A stretch of DNA of 64,000 nt from Paulownia fortunei (taxonomy: Eukaryota > Streptophyta > Magnoliopsida > Lamiales > Paulowniaceae). The stretch is from the NCBI GenBank assembly GCA_019321725.1, contig CM033121.1, forward strand, positions 8,060,001 to 8,124,000, given 5' to 3'. The position numbers were made by a program, and so were the translations under genes. Positions 62,901 to 64,000 of this stretch are shown here, piece after piece (positions within the stretch are counted from its first letter, which is position 1; the number at the start of each line of letters is the position of its first letter). The notes under the pieces were generated by a model. That model did not search any database and was not told the DNA's origin. It saw nothing but the letters and a program-made list of their open reading frames with translations.

Positions 62901-63692
62901 CTCTTCAGGTAGCTGCTCTTGGAGAAGGAGTTTCTTTGGAAGCTAAACTTTTGAGCAGGTATATAGAAGGCACAAAGACCTCCATTCTGGCTCCTTGTTA
63001 CCAATTCTGAGTATGCTAAAATCTCATATATATAATTTGCAGAAAGGAAGCTGCATTGCGTCAAAGAGAGGTAATTCTTGTTTTTATTTGTCTTCACTGT
63101 ACTTTGATTTCGTGAAGTGCAAATTTCATCCTCTATAATAGAATCATTGAGATACTTATTATCAGAGAATGATAGAGGGGAACATAAAATATTTAAAATA
63201 TTTAGTCAGTCACCTGGAGATTGATCTGATACCTTAGATGGTTTTATTTGTGCCTTTACTATTTTTTTTTTATGGTAAAATTGGTATAGGCTGCACTTAA
63301 AGAGGCTAAGCTAGCAAAAGATGGGGTAGATGTGGAAATGTCATCCCTGCAATCTGATGTTAAGGTGAGTAAGATCAACTGAGACATGTTTACAAGTACT
63401 TGTCCAAATACTGCTTTTAACAATGTGACATTTTGACTGAATAAGACTGCAAAAAATGAGGCTGCAACTGTTGTTGAACAACTGCGTGGAACTGAGTCTG
63501 AAGTTAAAGCTCTTCGTTCAATGACACAAAGAATGGTGTTGACCCAACATGAAATGGTGGGTGGCCACTGCTGCATGAATAGTACCAATCGATAATTGTT
63601 GAGTTCTGTTCTGAAAAATTAACATTTGCAGGAAGAAGTTGTTCTTAAAAGGTGCTGGCTTGCAAGATACTGGGGCTTAGCTGCTCAACATG
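59953..63692 (+). CDS. SCD2: SCD2-like coiled-coil protein, 5' part (gene runs off the window)
   Basis: Ten exons fit in frame with GT-AG borders: 59953-60315, 60735-60904, 61246-61321, 61470-61511, 61607-61669, 62909-62958, 63043-63070, 63290-63364, 63446-63556 and 63632-63692, with more beyond. The N-terminus is basic and Ser-rich ([18 protein letters not shown], then [12 protein letters not shown]), followed by an Asp/Glu run and a Pro-rich part ending [15 protein letters not shown]. The rest is coiled coil ([50 protein letters not shown], and [17 protein letters not shown]). The order matches the SCD2 family as I remember it. SCD2 works with SCD1 in clathrin-dependent traffic and cytokinesis (known in Arabidopsis; assignment here by resemblance). 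The longest intron is 61670-62908. The 3' end lies outside the window. Confidence 0.8.
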
Positions 63693-64000
63693 GTAATCAA
63701 TATATGCAATATGTGTTTATTGATTTGGTATGGAAAGTGTTTTGTTTTATTTTGAAGGGCATGTGATCAAAGTAAGATAATAAACATATAAAAAGGGATA
63801 AATTAAACTCTCTGTACCCTTCGGTGTTCAATTAAAAATCTTCAAATGTCAGTGCTATTAGCTTTAAGTGTTCACTCTGCCCATGCCTATCACAAAAAAA
63901 TGGCTAACTTGAATTTTGGATCCGAAAATCTTTGGAGATTTAAAATTAGGGAATAATCCTCGAAAGAGAGGAAATTCTGGTATTATGTCACCATCATTTT
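63693..64000 (+). other. Intron of the SCD2-like gene at the window edge
   Basis: Begins GTAATC after exon 10, whose last codon is split after its first base. No further exon is recognisable before the window ends. Confidence 0.6.

Overview
This window is plant nuclear DNA, most probably from a eudicot. It is AT-rich, its genes have GT-AG introns, its promoters carry TATA boxes, and it contains Ty1-copia, Ty3-gypsy, MULE, PIF/Harbinger and hAT sequence. It also holds plant-only families: the NAB/KIP1-like NET proteins and an SCD2-like coiled-coil protein. I cannot fix the species from the sequence; an asterid is a weak guess.

Layout. 1-7.6 kb holds one single-exon gene on the minus strand (SAM-domain protein, 4474-5394) and two copies of a repeat family. 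From about 7.6 to 59 kb the window is a tandem triplication of one ancestral unit (upstream block, two-exon NET-type gene, downstream block), expanded by transposon insertions. The three gene copies are at 8826-10877 (copy 1), 43148-44920 (copy 2) and 56556-58394 (copy 3, frameshifted). A broken Ty1-copia element (12264-16443) sits just downstream of copy 1. A 14.6-kb transposon-rich stretch (18.6-33.2 kb) separates units 1 and 2. It carries a dead PIF/Harbinger element with transposase and Myb/SANT-like ORFs, a second Myb/SANT-like fragment, LTR remnants and a probable FKBP-type gene fragment. Unit 2 is split by three DNA transposons: a small hAT-like element (35169-35755), a MULE-like element (about 36044-42805) with a candidate solo LTR inside it, and a complete TIR-MULE (45229-51182) with ~300-bp TIRs and a 10-bp target-site duplication. 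Unit 3 carries a gypsy-type LTR remnant upstream of the gene. From 59953 to beyond the right end lies the 5' part of a multi-exon SCD2-like gene.

Function. The NET copies encode actin-binding NAB-domain proteins with a C-terminal coiled coil. Each copy has a different lesion: Trp to Arg in copy 1, a shortened aromatic motif in copy 2, and loss of the C-terminal part in copy 3. Copy 3 is a mosaic of copy-1-like and copy-2-like segments, which suggests gene conversion. The most unusual cargo is in the TIR-MULE. A short two-exon GRF-type zinc-finger ORF (45721-46063, plus strand) faces the dead transposase gene (minus strand) tail to tail, the same arrangement as mudrA/mudrB in maize MuDR.

I found no tRNA, rRNA, CRISPR array or bacterial-type operon.
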